Assembly (NCBI GenBank): GCA_963772805.1
Contig: CAVYYU010000004.1
Span: 62,001 to 126,000, forward strand
Reading direction: 5' to 3'
Source of the DNA: Legionella_A sp963772805
GTDB lineage: Bacteria > Pseudomonadota > Gammaproteobacteria > Legionellales > Legionellaceae
Length of the DNA: 64,000 nt
Shown: positions 62,781 through 64,000 of the stretch, one piece after another
How the letters are laid out: every line of letters begins with the position of its first letter
How positions within the stretch are numbered: the first letter of the stretch is position 1
Translations under genes and position numbers: made by a program
Notes under the pieces: generated by a model
Databases searched by the model: none
What the model was told of the DNA's origin: nothing
What the model saw: only the letters and a program-made list of their open reading frames with translations

Positions 62781-63485
62781 ATGAATCAAGCAGACTGTAA
62801 TCAAAAAAATGCGTCTTCAGACCCGATAGATTATGATCTATGTTCAGATGGGTTCGCCCTTGATGAGATGGCAAATATTGTCAATCAAAGAGCCACTAAT
62901 GTTCTTAAGGAATCTATTGATTTTCTAAAAACTCCCTCCGCTAAAAAACAAAGAAAATCGAGAGAAATGCAGTTTATGAAATATCTCTATAACAAAATAA
63001 AACCATTATATTCAGCAATTATGAATATAAATATCGTTATAGATCTAAAAACCGAAATTATAAATAATTTCGCAAAAAAACTAGCCGAGCGACTTCGTAA
63101 AGCCGCAAATAATGATTTTTGCTGCTGGTTTAGTCAACATACTGCAAGCTCAATAGAGATTTATGTTATCCCCATTGTAACTATTTTGGATAAACTAACC
63201 GATATTAAAAATCTTGAGTATCTCTATAAATACCTAGAAGAATGTTCCCAAAACAATTTAAAATTAATCGAGTTTATGCAAGGTATCCAAAAATCCGATC
63301 TATATTTGAAGAATACTGAACAAGACTTCAGAGAGACTATCGATATTGCTCTAGACAGTTTTATATATGTAAGTTCAAAATTAGATCAAAAAACAAAAGA
63401 AATAAATTTATATCAACAAATCAAAATAAAAAACGATAAATCCTATAACATCATAAAAAATTTTCTGAACCCTCCTGTTCATTAA
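62781..63485 (+). CDS. Unknown helical protein
   Basis: A 234-residue helical protein (MNQADCNQKNASSDPIDYDL...; later FCCWFSQHTASSIEIYVIPI). No family recognised. ATG 62781 is used as it fits the coding start; the in-frame ATG at 62739 has no ribosome site. Base composition is very AT-rich, like the adjacent effector-like genes. Confidence 0.5.
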   Translation: MNQADCNQKNASSDPIDYDLCSDGFALDEMANIVNQRATNVLKESIDFLKTPSAKKQRKSREMQFMKYLYNKIKPLYSAIMNINIVIDLKTEIINNFAKKLAERLRKAANNDFCCWFSQHTASSIEIYVIPIVTILDKLTDIKNLEYLYKYLEECSQNNLKLIEFMQGIQKSDLYLKNTEQDFRETIDIALDSFIYVSSKLDQKTKEINLYQQIKIKNDKSYNIIKNFLNPPVH

Positions 63486-63670
63486 TCTATTTTCTTTAGA
63501 AAAATATGTTATTAGGCCAATACTTAATGTGACTAAGGACTAACTTACACAACAATGCAAAAATTTGCATATATCCACAAGTCCATAAAAACCATGTGAA
63601 TAACCAAGCACTATACTTCTCCTAAGCTGCGGAAAATATTACCTATATTGGGGCTTTTTTTGTTTCTTCT

Positions 63671-63961
63671 TTAATCCAAAAACTTTCCGTCGCACATCGT
63701 TATCAGGTTGGAGTCTTTTCCGCTCCAACTTATCATATGCATTATCCTGCAATAGCATTTGACCTCTTCCGGTGAGCTGAACCACATCGAGTTGGGACAG
63801 GTTTCGCAGGCTGTTTTGACTTTTGGCCGGCGAGCTACGTTTAACGCTGCAAGTGTTGGGCTTGGTTCTGCTTCTTCTATTTCTGGCGGTTGCTCCAACA
63901 ACTTCATGGCTTCCTGGAGTTCTTCTTCGATCGTTATTTCGCTCTGATCTTGATTGTTCAT
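63671..63961 (-). CDS. Small Cys-rich (zinc-ribbon-like) protein
   Basis: A 96-residue protein with an acidic N-terminus (TIEEELQEAMKLLEQPPEIE) and a C-terminal Cys/His cluster (TACETCPNSMWF, KCYCRIMHMI, MCDGKF), suggesting metal binding. An AGGAGAAAAATC site precedes the ATG. It could be a small plasmid/ICE regulator; family unknown. Confidence 0.6.
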   Translation of the reverse strand: MNNQDQSEITIEEELQEAMKLLEQPPEIEEAEPSPTLAALNVARRPKVKTACETCPNSMWFSSPEEVKCYCRIMHMISWSGKDSNLITMCDGKFLD

Positions 63962-64000
63962 GATTTTTCTCCTGTTCTAAAGTGAGTTTTTGACGCTGGG

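Overview
The window is an AT-rich stretch of a gammaproteobacterial accessory genome, and the gene content points to Legionella. It has an lvh-type VirB2-VirB3-VirB4 run headed by lvrA, lvrB and a CsrA-like lvrC. It also has several proteins of the kind seen among Dot/Icm effectors (unknown folds, coiled coils, Glu-rich C-termini) and many IS copies. The species cannot be named from sequence alone. No rRNA, complete tRNA or core housekeeping operon is present.

Layout. (1) 1-4.5 kb, minus strand: start of an lvh-type conjugative secretion operon, with a divergent S24/LexA-like repressor at 4.6-5.3 kb and palindromic operators between them. (2) 5.5-15.2 kb, plus strand: a defence island. A methylase-like/half-specificity-subunit pair with degenerate catalytic motifs is followed by a complete type I restriction system (hsdM-hsdS-hsdR) and, 3 bases after hsdR, an intact reverse transcriptase of the UG/Abi (defence) kind. 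This four-gene operon is the strongest candidate for an undescribed system. (3) 15.2-19.1 kb: IS elements around the first of three 61-bp tRNA-derived att repeats. (4) 19.8-25.8 kb: a nitric-oxide defence module with quinol NO reductase, truncated haemoglobin and its reductase, NsrR, a TehB-like methyltransferase and an alternative oxidase. NsrR boxes lie in front of the haemoglobin/nsrR pair and the oxidase. (5) 26-33.4 kb: an effector-like protein, a TraL-like ATPase with an internal duplication, a TraM-like protein, a YhcG/DUF1016 nuclease gene split by a group II intron, an orphan GGQ release-factor-like protein and a NadS-like antitoxin.

(6) 33.7-53.4 kb lies between att2 and att3. It is an IS graveyard holding a TumE/TumA toxin-antitoxin pair, two pairs of effector-like genes, a cupin gene, a sensor kinase broken by an IS, and many IS remnants. 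The 1,552 bp from att2 rightwards is repeated almost exactly from att3. (7) 56.3-59.5 kb: end of a coupling-protein gene, a TraF-like peptidase and an ArdC-TOPRIM primase, all conjugation genes. (8) 59.7-64 kb: three effector-like or unknown proteins and a small Cys-rich protein.

Together the window looks like a tandem array of integrative conjugative elements that entered the 3' end of one tRNA gene (Arg-like) and were then rearranged by IS activity. The cargo is phage defence, NO stress resistance and host-interaction genes.
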